From NCBI GenBank assembly GCA_017554105.1, contig JAFZIY010000027.1, positions 55,525 through 119,524 of the forward strand: a stretch of 64,000 nt of DNA, written 5' to 3'. Position 1 is the first letter of the stretch. Each line of letters starts with the position of its first letter. This stretch comes from Prevotella sp. Its GTDB lineage: Bacteria > Bacteroidota > Bacteroidia > Bacteroidales > Bacteroidaceae. Positions 55,907 through 64,000 of the stretch are shown here, piece after piece. Made by a program: the position numbers and the translations under genes. The notes beneath the pieces were generated by a model, which made no database searches, was not told where the DNA came from, and saw only the letters and a list, made by a program, of their open reading frames with translations.

Positions 55907-56902
55907 ATGAGTAGGCGTTTAAAGGACAACATATCATCAAAGTATCTGGAGGCAGCCAACCGGTTGCGCTCAAATACATCGCGGCGGCGTATCGTGGCGT
56001 ACGTCGAGAGTTACGATGATGTGTTCTTTTGGCGCACCGTGCTTTCTAAGTTTGAGGACGATACCCGTTATTTTGAGGTGCTGCTCCCTTCAAACCGCAC
56101 TTTGGAACGAGGCAAGAAGTCGGCACTGATGAGGATTCTTGAGGAGAATGTGGGTCGCGACATGATAGCATGCGTTGATGCCGACTATGACTATCTCATA
56201 CAGGGTGCCACGGAGACCAGCATGAGGGTGATAAGCAACCCGTATGTGTTTCACACCTTTGCCTATTCCATAGAGAACCTGCAATGCTATGCTCCGTCGT
56301 TGCATAACGTATGTGTCGCCGTGACGCTCAACGACCATCAGTTGCTCGACCTCACCGAGTTCATGCGACAGTATAGCGTTGCCATCTTCCCGCTCTTCGT
56401 TTGGAGTATCTGGCACTATCGCCGTCCGATATACACTGAGTTTACCATCACCGAGTTCAACCGCATCATAGAGTTGGGAGGGTTCAACCTCAGTCAGCCT
56501 TTCTCGACTATCGCCAATATCCGCCATAAGGTAGGCAACCGCATCGCACTGTTACAGAAGCGACATCCCGATGCGAAGGAGAGTTACCTGCAACTGAAGC
56601 AGGAACTGATAGAGAAGTTTGGCATCAAACCAGAGGAAACATACCTATATATACAAGGACACCATCTGTTTGACAAAGTAGTGATGCATGTGCTTGACAA
56701 GGTGTGCTCACAACTGATACGTGAGCGTGAAAATGAAATACGCCATCAGGCGCGGCATCAGACACAGATGCGCAACGAACTGTCATGCTATACCCACAGC
56801 ACTCAGGACATTGCCCAGATGCTAAAGAAGAATGTCGCTTATGTCATGTCTGACCCGTTCCAGCGTATTCAGAAATCAATAGAAGAGTATTTGCTAATGT
56901 AG
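55907..56902 (+). CDS. DUF4435 (TOPRIM-like) protein
   Basis: This 331-residue protein matches DUF4435. Acidic motifs expected of a TOPRIM-type metal site are present: VAYVESYDDVFFW (Glu), ACVDADYDYL (Asp-x-Asp) and FAYSIENLQCY (Glu). The C-terminal half is helical and basic (RERENEIRHQARHQTQMRNE). In PARIS, the related AriB is a nuclease released by the ATPase. Here the pairing is tight (3-bp gap). Its stop is 3 bp from that of trmB on the other strand. A nuclease function is inference. Confidence 0.8.
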   Translation: MSRRLKDNISSKYLEAANRLRSNTSRRRIVAYVESYDDVFFWRTVLSKFEDDTRYFEVLLPSNRTLERGKKSALMRILEENVGRDMIACVDADYDYLIQGATETSMRVISNPYVFHTFAYSIENLQCYAPSLHNVCVAVTLNDHQLLDLTEFMRQYSVAIFPLFVWSIWHYRRPIYTEFTITEFNRIIELGGFNLSQPFSTIANIRHKVGNRIALLQKRHPDAKESYLQLKQELIEKFGIKPEETYLYIQGHHLFDKVVMHVLDKVCSQLIRERENEIRHQARHQTQMRNELSCYTHSTQDIAQMLKKNVAYVMSDPFQRIQKSIEEYLLM

Positions 56903-56905
56903 GAT

Positions 56906-57688
56906 TTATTTTGCCTTTTCCTTCCCGCTCCTCTTGTCTCTCCTATAACTGCGGTACTCGTCAAGAGGAATCTCTATCTCGCTTTCTGACAACTCACCTT
57001 CTCTCGGAAGTTGGAATTTAAGGTACTTGATGTTCAGTCCTCGGTCTATCCACATTTGTTCATAATAGGTATGGATAGATAAGATGCTCTCTGTTTCCTT
57101 GTCCATCGTCGTGCTGTTGCCCAACACGCCATACAGGTCTTCTGTGCAAACCAAGACAGGTAGATGATTGTGCTCTACCATAAGGCGCGTGTATGTGAAC
57201 AGAAAGTTGGAGTCTGTCTTAAGGTGGATGATGCCATTGTCAACTAGGAAACGGCGATAGCGTTCCAGGAAATATGTTGAGGAAAGACGTTTTCGTGGGT
57301 TTTTCATCTGTGGGTCGCTGAACGTGAGCCATATCTCCTGCACCTCGTCAGTGCTGAAGAAACGGTCGATAATCTCGATGTTAGTCCGCAAGAATGCCAC
57401 ATTCTTTAGTCCTTCGTTGATGGCCTGTGTTGCTCCTGTCCACATCCTTGCTCCCTTGATGTCAACACCAATGAAGTTAATGTCGGGGAACATACGGGCC
57501 AGTCCAACGGCATACTCTCCCTTGCCACATCCCAGTTCCACCACGATAGGGTTGTCGTTGTGAAAATACATCTCGCGCCAATGTCCCTTCATGTCGAACG
57601 GCACATCGTCTATCACCGAATAAGGATACTGGAACACGTTATCATAGCGTTCCATGTCAGCGAATTTTGCCAATTTCCCTTTTCCCAT
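56906..57688 (-). CDS. trmB: tRNA (guanine-N7)-methyltransferase
   Basis: This 260-residue SAM-dependent enzyme makes m7G46 in tRNA. Motif I is [15 protein letters not shown], followed by [12 protein letters not shown], and the catalytic/tRNA-binding segment is [18 protein letters not shown] 57688 (MGKGKLAKF) is chosen, since the frame further upstream passes the TAACTTTG promoter (57707-57714). The Bacteroidales form carries [11 protein letters not shown] in place of DPWPKKRHHKRR. Confidence 0.95.
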   Translation of the reverse strand: MGKGKLAKFADMERYDNVFQYPYSVIDDVPFDMKGHWREMYFHNDNPIVVELGCGKGEYAVGLARMFPDINFIGVDIKGARMWTGATQAINEGLKNVAFLRTNIEIIDRFFSTDEVQEIWLTFSDPQMKNPRKRLSSTYFLERYRRFLVDNGIIHLKTDSNFLFTYTRLMVEHNHLPVLVCTEDLYGVLGNSTTMDKETESILSIHTYYEQMWIDRGLNIKYLKFQLPREGELSESEIEIPLDEYRSYRRDKRSGKEKAK

Positions 57689-57706
57689 GCCTTTTCTTTT
57701 TGCGTG

Positions 57707-57714
57707 CAAAGTTA
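57707..57714 (-). promoter_or_regulatory. Promoter -7 element of trmB
   Basis: TAACTTTG on the minus strand, 19 bp before the ATG and divergent from the dxs promoter. Confidence 0.6.
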
Positions 57715-57799
57715 TGAAAAAAATACTGAATATCATAAACTTTCAGGATATGAAAAGTGGCGTTGTTTATTTGGAGAGACAAAAAAAAGAACAAATTCT

Positions 57800-57830
57800 T
57801 TTGTTCTGCACTCGATTTTATGTAACTTTG
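57800..57830 (+). promoter_or_regulatory. Promoter of dxs
   Basis: TTTG (57800-57803), 19 nt, TAACTTTG (57823-57830), 23 bp before the GTG start. Confidence 0.78.
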
Positions 57831-57853
57831 CAAAAAAATAGAGATAATATTAA

Positions 57854-59725
57854 GTGGAACAAAGCGAATATAAGCTTCTTAATAAGATAAACAGTGTAGA
57901 GGACTTGCGTAAGCTGCGCATCGACCAGTTGCCGTTGCTCTGTAAGGAACTGCGGCGTGACATCGTTAATGAGTTGTCCGTCAATCCTGGTCACTTGGCT
58001 TCAAGTCTTGGTGTTGTTGAGATTACCGTTGCACTGCACTATGTGTTGAACACACCCGAAGACAGAATAGTGTGGGATGTGGGGCATCAGGCTTATGGTC
58101 ATAAGATACTTACCGGCAGGCGTGATGCGTTCTGTACCAACCGCAAACTTGGTGGCATACGTCCGTTCCCATCGCCAGTGGAGAGTCCTTTCGACACTTT
58201 TGCCTGCGGACATGCCTCTAACAGCATATCAGCAGCATTGGGTATGGCCGTTGCTGCAAAGGATACCAACAGGCATGTCGTCGCTGTGATTGGTGACGGT
58301 GCGATGAGTGGAGGACTGGCATACGAGGGACTTAATAATGTATCCAGTTCGCCGAATAACCTGCTTATCATACTTAATGACAACAATATGTCCATCGACC
58401 ATTCGGTGGGCGGTATGAAGCAGTTGCTGCTTGGACTGAATACCAACGAGACATACAATCGCTGGCGTTTCAAGGCAACCAAATGGTTGAGGGGAAAGGG
58501 ATACCTGCACGATGATCGTCGCAATGGTCTCATTCGTCTTGGCAATGCAGCGAAGAGTGCCATCAGTGGCCAGCAGAACATCTTCGAGGGCATGAACATC
58601 AGATACTTCGGTCCTTTCGATGGTCATGACGTGAAAGAGATTGTGCGCCTCTTACGGCAACTGAAGGATATGGAAGGTCCGAAACTGTTGCATCTGCACA
58701 CACAGAAAGGTCATGGATACAAGCCTGCGGAGAAACAGGCTACGATATGGCATGCGCCGGGAAAGTTCAATCCCGACACCGGAGAGCGACTGACGTCAGA
58801 TACAAGTGACATGCCACCGAAGTTCCAGAATGTCTTTGGTGAGTCATTGTTGGAATTGGCGAGACAGAACCCGCGCATCGTGGGAGTGACACCTGCCATG
58901 CCGAGTGGTTGTTCGATGAATATTATGATGAAGGAGATGCCCGACCGTGTCTTTGACGTCGGTATTGCAGAAGGACATGCAGTGACATTCTCCGGAGGTA
59001 TGGCAAAAGACGGTCTCCAGCCGTTCTGCAATATATACAGCGCTTTCTCTCAACGTGCTTATGACAACATAATACACGATGTGGCATTGCTTAACCTTCC
59101 CGTGGTGATTTGTCTCGACCGTGCAGGACTTGTCGGCGAGGACGGACCTACCCATCATGGAGCGTTCGATATCGCTGCGTTGCGCCCGATTCCTAATCTC
59201 ACCATTGCTTCGCCGATGGACGAGACCGAACTGAGGAAGATGATGTTCACGGCACAATTACCTGACAAGGGAGCATTTGTGATACGCTATCCGCGTGGTC
59301 GTGGTTCGGTTGTCGATTGGCGCTGTCCGTTCGAGGAAATTGCAGTGGGCAAAGGCCGTTGCCTGCGTGATGGCACCGATGTGGCAGTCCTTAGCTTCGG
59401 TCCGCTTGGTGCAGATGTAGAGAGGGTGCTGGATGATGTGTCATTGAGCGTTGCCCATTATGACATGCGTTTCGTGAAACCTATTGACGAGGAAATCCTT
59501 GATGAGGTAGGACATAAGTTCAAGAGAATTGTGACAGTGGAGGATGGTTCGCTCAGAGGCGGTTTCGGCTCTGCTGTGCTCGAATGGATGTCCGACCATG
59601 GCTATACTCCGAGAGTAAAACGACTCGGACTACCGGATAGTTTTGTGGAACATGGTACTGTTGCCGAACTGCAAAAGATTACGGGAATCGATGCCGAGAG
59701 CATCAGGAAAGCTATTGAGGAATAA
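57854..59725 (+). CDS. dxs: 1-deoxy-D-xylulose-5-phosphate synthase
   Basis: This 623-residue thiamine-diphosphate enzyme joins pyruvate and glyceraldehyde 3-phosphate, the first step of the MEP isoprenoid pathway. The cofactor motif is [18 protein letters not shown], the transketolase-type His region is [16 protein letters not shown], and the pyrimidine-domain signature is [20 protein letters not shown]. The start is GTG at 57854, which agrees with the family N-terminus ([16 protein letters not shown]) and with the promoter 23 bp upstream; no ATG is suitable. Confidence 0.96.
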   Translation: MEQSEYKLLNKINSVEDLRKLRIDQLPLLCKELRRDIVNELSVNPGHLASSLGVVEITVALHYVLNTPEDRIVWDVGHQAYGHKILTGRRDAFCTNRKLGGIRPFPSPVESPFDTFACGHASNSISAALGMAVAAKDTNRHVVAVIGDGAMSGGLAYEGLNNVSSSPNNLLIILNDNNMSIDHSVGGMKQLLLGLNTNETYNRWRFKATKWLRGKGYLHDDRRNGLIRLGNAAKSAISGQQNIFEGMNIRYFGPFDGHDVKEIVRLLRQLKDMEGPKLLHLHTQKGHGYKPAEKQATIWHAPGKFNPDTGERLTSDTSDMPPKFQNVFGESLLELARQNPRIVGVTPAMPSGCSMNIMMKEMPDRVFDVGIAEGHAVTFSGGMAKDGLQPFCNIYSAFSQRAYDNIIHDVALLNLPVVICLDRAGLVGEDGPTHHGAFDIAALRPIPNLTIASPMDETELRKMMFTAQLPDKGAFVIRYPRGRGSVVDWRCPFEEIAVGKGRCLRDGTDVAVLSFGPLGADVERVLDDVSLSVAHYDMRFVKPIDEEILDEVGHKFKRIVTVEDGSLRGGFGSAVLEWMSDHGYTPRVKRLGLPDSFVEHGTVAELQKITGIDAESIRKAIEE

Positions 59726-59774
59726 TAATTCCTTTACTAAATTTAGGCTTGGTAGTTATTAATATCCATATGAC

Positions 59775-61124
59775 ATGAAGATAATCATTGTTGGCGCATA
59801 CGCCATTGGAACACATTTGGCAAAGCTGTTGTCGAGGAGTAACCACGACACGGTGCTGATTGACGACAGTGAGGTACGCCTTGCTGGTGTAAGTGGCGAC
59901 TACGACCTGATGACATATCTTGCACCGCCGGCAAGCTTTAAGACTCTGAAGGAGGCTGGTGCCAGTCGCGCCGACCTTTTCATTGCCGTCACTCCAGACC
60001 AGCATCTCAACATGATGAGTTGTATGATGGCACATTCTCTTGGAGCAAAGAAAACCGTGGCTAAGGTTGACGACAACGAGTTTCTTGATGCCAGTCACAA
60101 GGATTTCTTCACGAAAGAGGGTATCGACTCGCTCATATATCCAGAGAATCTGGCCGCAGTAGATATCTGTAATGGATTGAAGATGAGTTGGGTGCGCCAG
60201 CGTTGGGATGTGCATAACAGTACTCTCGTGATGCTTGGAATCAAGATGCGGGAGACGGCAGAGATACTTAATCAGCCTTTGAAGGATTTGTGCAAGCCAG
60301 AAACGCCTTACCATGTGGTGGCTGTGAAACGTGGTGACGACACTATCATTCCACGTGGTGACGACGTGCTGAAACTGCATGACATGGTCTATTTCATGAC
60401 AAAGCGTGACACCATTCCATACGTACGTAAGATAGTGGGCAAGGAACATTACGTCGATGTGAAGAATGTGATGATAATGGGTGGTGGCACAACGGCAGTG
60501 AGGGCCATAAGCATCCTGCCCGAATATATGAATGCCAAGATTATTGAGATGAATGAGGCTCGATGCGAGGAGCTCAACGAACTGATCGAGAACGACCGCG
60601 TTATGATAATCAATGGCGATGGTCGTGACCTCACATTGCTTCGTGACGAGGGCATTGGCAACACTCAGGCATTCGTCGCCCTGACCAGTAATGCAGAGAC
60701 GAACATCCTTGCATGTCTTACGGCAAAGCGAATGGGAGTGCGCAAGACCGTGGCTGTGGTAGAGAACATGGACTACGTGAGCATGGCAGAGAGTCTTGAT
60801 ATCGGAACTATAATAAATAAAAAAGCCTTGGCGGCAAGTCGCATCTATCAGATGATGCTTGACGAGGATGTCAGTGTAAGCAACATAAAATTCCTTACTA
60901 CCGCCAATGCCGATGTGGCAGAGTTTACAGCACAGCAGGGCTCAAAGGTTACTCGTAAGCGCGTCTTCGAACTGGGACTGCCGCAAGGAGTGACTATCGG
61001 TGGTCTCGTACGTAATGGAGTAGGGCAGCTTGTAAGCGGCGGCACTCAGATAGAGTCGGGCGATACGGTGGTGGTGTTCTGTCATAACATTAACATGAGT
61101 AAAGTGGAGAAATTCTTCAAATGA
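59775..61124 (+). CDS. trkA: Trk potassium uptake regulator TrkA
   Basis: This 449-residue cytoplasmic protein has two RCK/TrkA-N Rossmann domains, each followed by a TrkA-C domain, and gates the TrkH channel with NAD(H) or ATP. The first dinucleotide motif reads IIIVGAYAIGTHLA, with Tyr in place of the second Gly of GxGxxG; the second reads VMIMGGGTTAVRA. The acidic residue after strand 2 (LIDD) is kept. It overlaps trkH by 4 bp (ATGA), so the two are translated together. Confidence 0.94.
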   Translation: MKIIIVGAYAIGTHLAKLLSRSNHDTVLIDDSEVRLAGVSGDYDLMTYLAPPASFKTLKEAGASRADLFIAVTPDQHLNMMSCMMAHSLGAKKTVAKVDDNEFLDASHKDFFTKEGIDSLIYPENLAAVDICNGLKMSWVRQRWDVHNSTLVMLGIKMRETAEILNQPLKDLCKPETPYHVVAVKRGDDTIIPRGDDVLKLHDMVYFMTKRDTIPYVRKIVGKEHYVDVKNVMIMGGGTTAVRAISILPEYMNAKIIEMNEARCEELNELIENDRVMIINGDGRDLTLLRDEGIGNTQAFVALTSNAETNILACLTAKRMGVRKTVAVVENMDYVSMAESLDIGTIINKKALAASRIYQMMLDEDVSVSNIKFLTTANADVAEFTAQQGSKVTRKRVFELGLPQGVTIGGLVRNGVGQLVSGGTQIESGDTVVVFCHNINMSKVEKFFK

Positions 61125-62578
61125 TAAATCTGAAGATAATCTATAAAATCATTGGGCAACTGCTATATATTGAGGCTTTCCTCATGGCGGTATGTATCGT
61201 TATGGCATTTGGCTATGGCGAGACCGACTCAATGGGTTTTCTCTTCTCAACGATAATTACCGTCGTTGCTGCATTGGTGTTCCGTTACCTTGGAATCAAT
61301 GCCAATAACACTCTCGGGCGTCGCGATGCATATTTGCTGGTTACACTGGTATGGATAGTGTTCAGTTTCTTTGGTGCGCTACCTTTCTATATTACTGGTT
61401 ACTTGCCACATTTCACTGATGCCTATTTCGAGACGATGTCAGGGTTCTCGACTACTGGCGCCAGTGTCATTGACAGTGTGGAACGATTGCCTCATGCACT
61501 GAAGTTCTGGCGCTCGCTGACACAATGGATTGGAGGTTTGGGAATAGTGTTCTTTACCATTGCCATCATTCCATCACTAGTAGGTGGTAATATGCGTGTC
61601 TTTTCTGCCGAGGCAACAGGACCGATACGTGCCAAGATGCACCCTCGACTGAAGACAACGGCAAAGTGGATTTGGAGCATCTACACTTTGCTGACTGTAG
61701 CATGTGCCTTGTGCTTCTTCTTCTCTGGTATGGATGTTTTCGACAGTGTCAACTACTCAATGACCGTCACCGCCACGGGAGGCTTTTCCACTCATGATGC
61801 ATCTACGGGTTATTTCCATTCCGTTGCGATTGACTACACTGCCATAGTATTCATGTTCCTTTCGGGAATCAGTTTTGCATTACTTTATGCCTTGTTCTTC
61901 AAGGGTAAGATAAAGTCATTCTTCAAGAATCTTGAATTGAGACTCTATTGCGGATTGATTGTGGTAGCAACAACGGCCATAACTATCATATTGTTGTACA
62001 ATTCCGAACATGGATACCATGATGCTTTCCGTCATGCCTTGTTCCAGGTGGTGTCGTTCATTACCACAACGGGTGTCTTCAACGATGATGCAGGCAAGTG
62101 GCCGCACATCACATGGGTTATTCTCAGTGTATGTATGTTCTTCGGCGGTTGTGCGGGCAGCACAAGTGGAGGATTCAAGTGCGTGAGAGGCGTGATGGTT
62201 CTCAAGATACTGTTCAATGAACTGAAGCGCGTGCTACATCCACGTGCCGTACTCCCAGTGAGAGTAAACGACCGTATCATTCCTTATGGCGCACAGGTGT
62301 CGGTCCTCACGTTTTTCGTGCTTTACATGCTGCTGTGCCTTCTCTCTTACTTCATTATGATTATTACTGGTGTTGACAGCACCAATTCCATAACCATTGC
62401 TCTCAGTTGTGCAAGTAATGTCGGACCTACGCTGGGACTTGAGATTGGTCCTACAATGTCGTGGAGTATCTTGCCCGACATAGTGAAGTGGCTGTTGTCC
62501 ATACTCATGCTTATGGGCCGTCTTGAGATAACCACTGTCGTGGTGCTCTTCACTGCTGCCTTCTGGAAAGATAATTAA
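61121..62578 (+). CDS. trkH: Trk potassium transporter membrane subunit
   Basis: This 485-residue polytopic membrane protein is the K+-conducting subunit. The four P-loop selectivity segments can be seen: TMSGFSTTGASV, TVTATGGFSTHDAS, SFITTTGVFNDDAG and CASNVGPTLGLEIG. GGLGIVFFTIAIIPSL and GGCAGSTSGGFKCVR are conserved gating and cytoplasmic loops. It directly follows trkA and needs it for activity. Confidence 0.95.
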   Translation: MINLKIIYKIIGQLLYIEAFLMAVCIVMAFGYGETDSMGFLFSTIITVVAALVFRYLGINANNTLGRRDAYLLVTLVWIVFSFFGALPFYITGYLPHFTDAYFETMSGFSTTGASVIDSVERLPHALKFWRSLTQWIGGLGIVFFTIAIIPSLVGGNMRVFSAEATGPIRAKMHPRLKTTAKWIWSIYTLLTVACALCFFFSGMDVFDSVNYSMTVTATGGFSTHDASTGYFHSVAIDYTAIVFMFLSGISFALLYALFFKGKIKSFFKNLELRLYCGLIVVATTAITIILLYNSEHGYHDAFRHALFQVVSFITTTGVFNDDAGKWPHITWVILSVCMFFGGCAGSTSGGFKCVRGVMVLKILFNELKRVLHPRAVLPVRVNDRIIPYGAQVSVLTFFVLYMLLCLLSYFIMIITGVDSTNSITIALSCASNVGPTLGLEIGPTMSWSILPDIVKWLLSILMLMGRLEITTVVVLFTAAFWKDN

Positions 62579-62621
62579 TAAACACAAAATATCAAGTTCT
62601 ATAAGATAGACTCAAAAAACT

Positions 62622-63584
62622 ATGCTGCTTTTCAAATTCGAACCACTTTTAAAACAGACATTATGGGGGGGAGAAAAGATAATCCCTTTCAAAAGGTTGT
62701 CGTCCAACATGCATAATGTCGGGGAAAGTTGGGAGATATCTGGAGTAAAAGATAGTGAGACCGTGGTTTCTGATGGCCCCATGAAGGGCATGCGTCTCAA
62801 TGAACTTGTTGCGGAGATGAAAGAAAAACTCGTAGGCAAGGACAACTATCAGCGCTTTGGAAACGAGTTCCCTTTGCTGGTAAAGTTCATTGATGCACGT
62901 CAGGACCTATCAATACAGGTGCATCCCTCTGATGAGGTGGCACGTCGACAGGGCAAACCGCATGGAAAGACTGAAATGTGGTACATCATGCCTTCTGATC
63001 CAGGAGCAAAACTCTTCAGCGGACTAAAGAAGGAGATAACGCCCGAACAATATAAGGAAATGGTAGAGAACGACACCATTTGCGATGCGTTAGCGCAATA
63101 TGAGGTTCATGAGGACGAGGCATTTTTCCTTCCTTCCGGACGAATACATTCCATCGGAGCCGGCTGTTTCCTTGCAGAGATACAGCAAACGAGTGACGTC
63201 ACCTATCGTATCTATGACTTTAAACGTAAGGATAAGGACGGTAACTATCGCCAACTGCACACCCACGAGGCGGCAGAGAGCATCAACTATGCCATAGATA
63301 AGAACTATAAGACAGAGTATGTCCCTTGCAAGAATCAGGGAATACCACTCATTTCATGCCCATATTTCAGTACTGCTGTATATGACCTCGATGAATCAAT
63401 GACTCTCGACTACTCAGAGCTTGATTCCTTTGTTATTCTTATAGCATTAAAAGGTGATGGCCAAATCACTGATGAGAATGGTGAGAATACCTCGTTTAGG
63501 GCAGGAGAGACAGTGTTGCTTCCCGCAACGGTCAATACGGTGAAAGTGGAAGGAACGGTGAAATTCCTTGAGACGTATGTATGA
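62622..63584 (+). CDS. manA: Mannose-6-phosphate isomerase, class I
   Basis: This 320-residue zinc enzyme interconverts mannose 6-phosphate and fructose 6-phosphate, feeding mannose into glycolysis or GDP-mannose synthesis. Zinc-site segments are LSIQVHPSDEVA and EDEAFFLPSGRIHSIGAGCFLAEIQQ, and GKTEMWYIM is family-typical. It is the short (about 320 aa) form found in Firmicutes and Bacteroidota. It follows trkH by 43 bp and ends at a convergent terminator. Confidence 0.95.
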   Translation: MLLFKFEPLLKQTLWGGEKIIPFKRLSSNMHNVGESWEISGVKDSETVVSDGPMKGMRLNELVAEMKEKLVGKDNYQRFGNEFPLLVKFIDARQDLSIQVHPSDEVARRQGKPHGKTEMWYIMPSDPGAKLFSGLKKEITPEQYKEMVENDTICDALAQYEVHEDEAFFLPSGRIHSIGAGCFLAEIQQTSDVTYRIYDFKRKDKDGNYRQLHTHEAAESINYAIDKNYKTEYVPCKNQGIPLISCPYFSTAVYDLDESMTLDYSELDSFVILIALKGDGQITDENGENTSFRAGETVLLPATVNTVKVEGTVKFLETYV

Positions 63585-63611
63585 CGAGTTCTTCTACGGA
63601 CAGCATAATAC

Positions 63612-63640
63612 AACAGGGTGCGGTTTTGCCGCACCCTGTT
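63612..63640. terminator. Bidirectional terminator between manA and small gene
   Basis: A perfect 12-bp GC-rich stem (63612-63623 with 63629-63640) with loop TTTTG lies between convergent stops. Confidence 0.85.
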
Positions 63641-63645
63641 TGTAT

Positions 63646-63885
63646 TTATTCCAAGCCCCATTTGGAGTCTTTGCTCATTTCCATTTCCAGGTCTTTGAAG
63701 TTGTTGTAACTCATTCCTTCGTCATCATTAACAAGACCGTCGTGCCCTTTTGCGTCACCAAAACCTGGATCATCACCTCCAGCGGCTCCATGGCTCCAGG
63801 TGTCGTATCCGCCATTGTCAAGTACTGATGAGAAGAGATTGACAGTTACTGTATGTGTTTCAGGAATTATATATTTCTTTTTCAT
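63646..63885 (-). CDS. Small acidic MKKKYIxP protein, partner of upstream surface protein
   Basis: This 79-residue protein starts MKKKYIIPETHTVTVNLFSS, continues VLDNGGYDTWSHGAAGGDD and has an acidic C-terminal half (NDDEGMSYNNFKDLEMEMSKD). ATG 63885 is preferred to 63900 because it gives the same start as the two other members. It begins 26 bp after the stop of a large protein with a T9SS-like C-terminus. Spacing of hydrophobic and acidic parts resembles the partner at 3696. Function unknown. Confidence 0.78.
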   Translation of the reverse strand: MKKKYIIPETHTVTVNLFSSVLDNGGYDTWSHGAAGGDDPGFGDAKGHDGLVNDDEGMSYNNFKDLEMEMSKDSKWGLE

Positions 63886-63911
63886 AATTCTTCTATTCAA
63901 ACGTCATTTAA

Positions 63912-64000
63912 TTATTTAATATAAACTTTCTTCCCATCTTTGATGTAAATGCCTCTTGCAGATGGTTTACCGTTGAGTTTCTGGCCATTCAGGTTATACC
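63912..64000 (-). CDS. C-terminus of a third T9SS-type surface protein (partial)
   Basis: Only the last 29 codons are inside the window. They encode YNLNGQKLNGKPSARGIYIK followed by DGKKVYIK and stop, the same pattern as the other two T9SS-like C-termini here (Y(N/D)L.G(Q/R)K ... GIYI..GKK..IK). The bulk of the protein lies beyond the window's right edge. Confidence 0.75.
   Translation of the reverse strand, partial: YNLNGQKLNGKPSARGIYIKDGKKVYIK

Noticed and set aside
55100-56902. Calling the ATPase/DUF4435 pair a bona fide PARIS locus
   Set aside because: The ATPase is too short for AriA and no mobile context directly surrounds the pair. Only a fold-level resemblance is claimed.

Overview
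The window is a chromosomal segment of a Bacteroidales bacterium, most probably Prevotella or Segatella. The evidence is a SusC/SusD pair, many promoters of the Bacteroidota type (TTTG, 17-23 nt, TAnnTTTG), C-terminal domains of the type IX secretion (T9SS) kind on large surface proteins, a DUF4954 protein, and gene sequences that resemble Prevotella throughout. Most of it is core housekeeping DNA. No rRNA, CRISPR array, insertion sequence or integrase was found.

Layout. 1-3.9 kb: the end of a large repeat-built surface protein with a T9SS-like C-terminus, followed by a small acidic protein. 4.3-12.1 kb (minus): fumarase, M16 protease, DUF4954 protein and HflX, a probable operon. 12.3-13.4 kb: a candidate small RNA, then nagB. 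13.6-21.9 kb (plus): guaB, two peptidyl-prolyl isomerases, an OstA/LptA-like protein, a 90-aa membrane protein and mutL, tightly packed and partly overlapping. 22-24 kb: an OmpA-family porin and two near-identical tRNA-Val genes. 24-28.4 kb: purB, a pseudouridine synthase with 16 GGYQ(P/Q)R repeats, and asnS. 28.5-32.5 kb: lolD and a cation/proton antiporter (minus), with asd divergent. 32.6-40 kb (minus): a surface O-acetylation operon (lipoprotein, SGNH hydrolase, MBOAT acyltransferase, two DHHW proteins) ending in a His-rich CobW-type metallochaperone. 40.3-43 kb: a second T9SS-type surface protein plus small protein. 43.1-49.7 kb: a FadL-type porin, WbuC-like cupin, SusD and SusC. 50-52.7 kb: an AT-rich accessory module (putative abortive-infection protein and a lipoprotein) bounded by 74-bp direct repeats of the dnaK 3' end and terminator. 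52.7-57.7 kb: dnaK, an ATPase/DUF4435 pair and trmB. 57.9-63.6 kb: dxs, trkA, trkH and manA. 63.6-64 kb: a third small protein and the C-terminus of a third T9SS-type protein.

The most notable pattern is that all three proteins with a T9SS-like C-terminus are followed, 3 to 26 bp later on the same strand, by a short gene whose product starts MKK(K/E)YIxP and continues into a hydrophobic stretch and a Gly/Asp/Glu-rich tail. This pairing looks like a repeated two-gene system of unknown function. Second in interest are the 74-bp direct repeat at the dnaK 3' end, whose 17-bp core recurs after susD, a sigma-54-like promoter in front of dnaK, and a promoter-plus-terminator unit upstream of nagB that looks like a small RNA.
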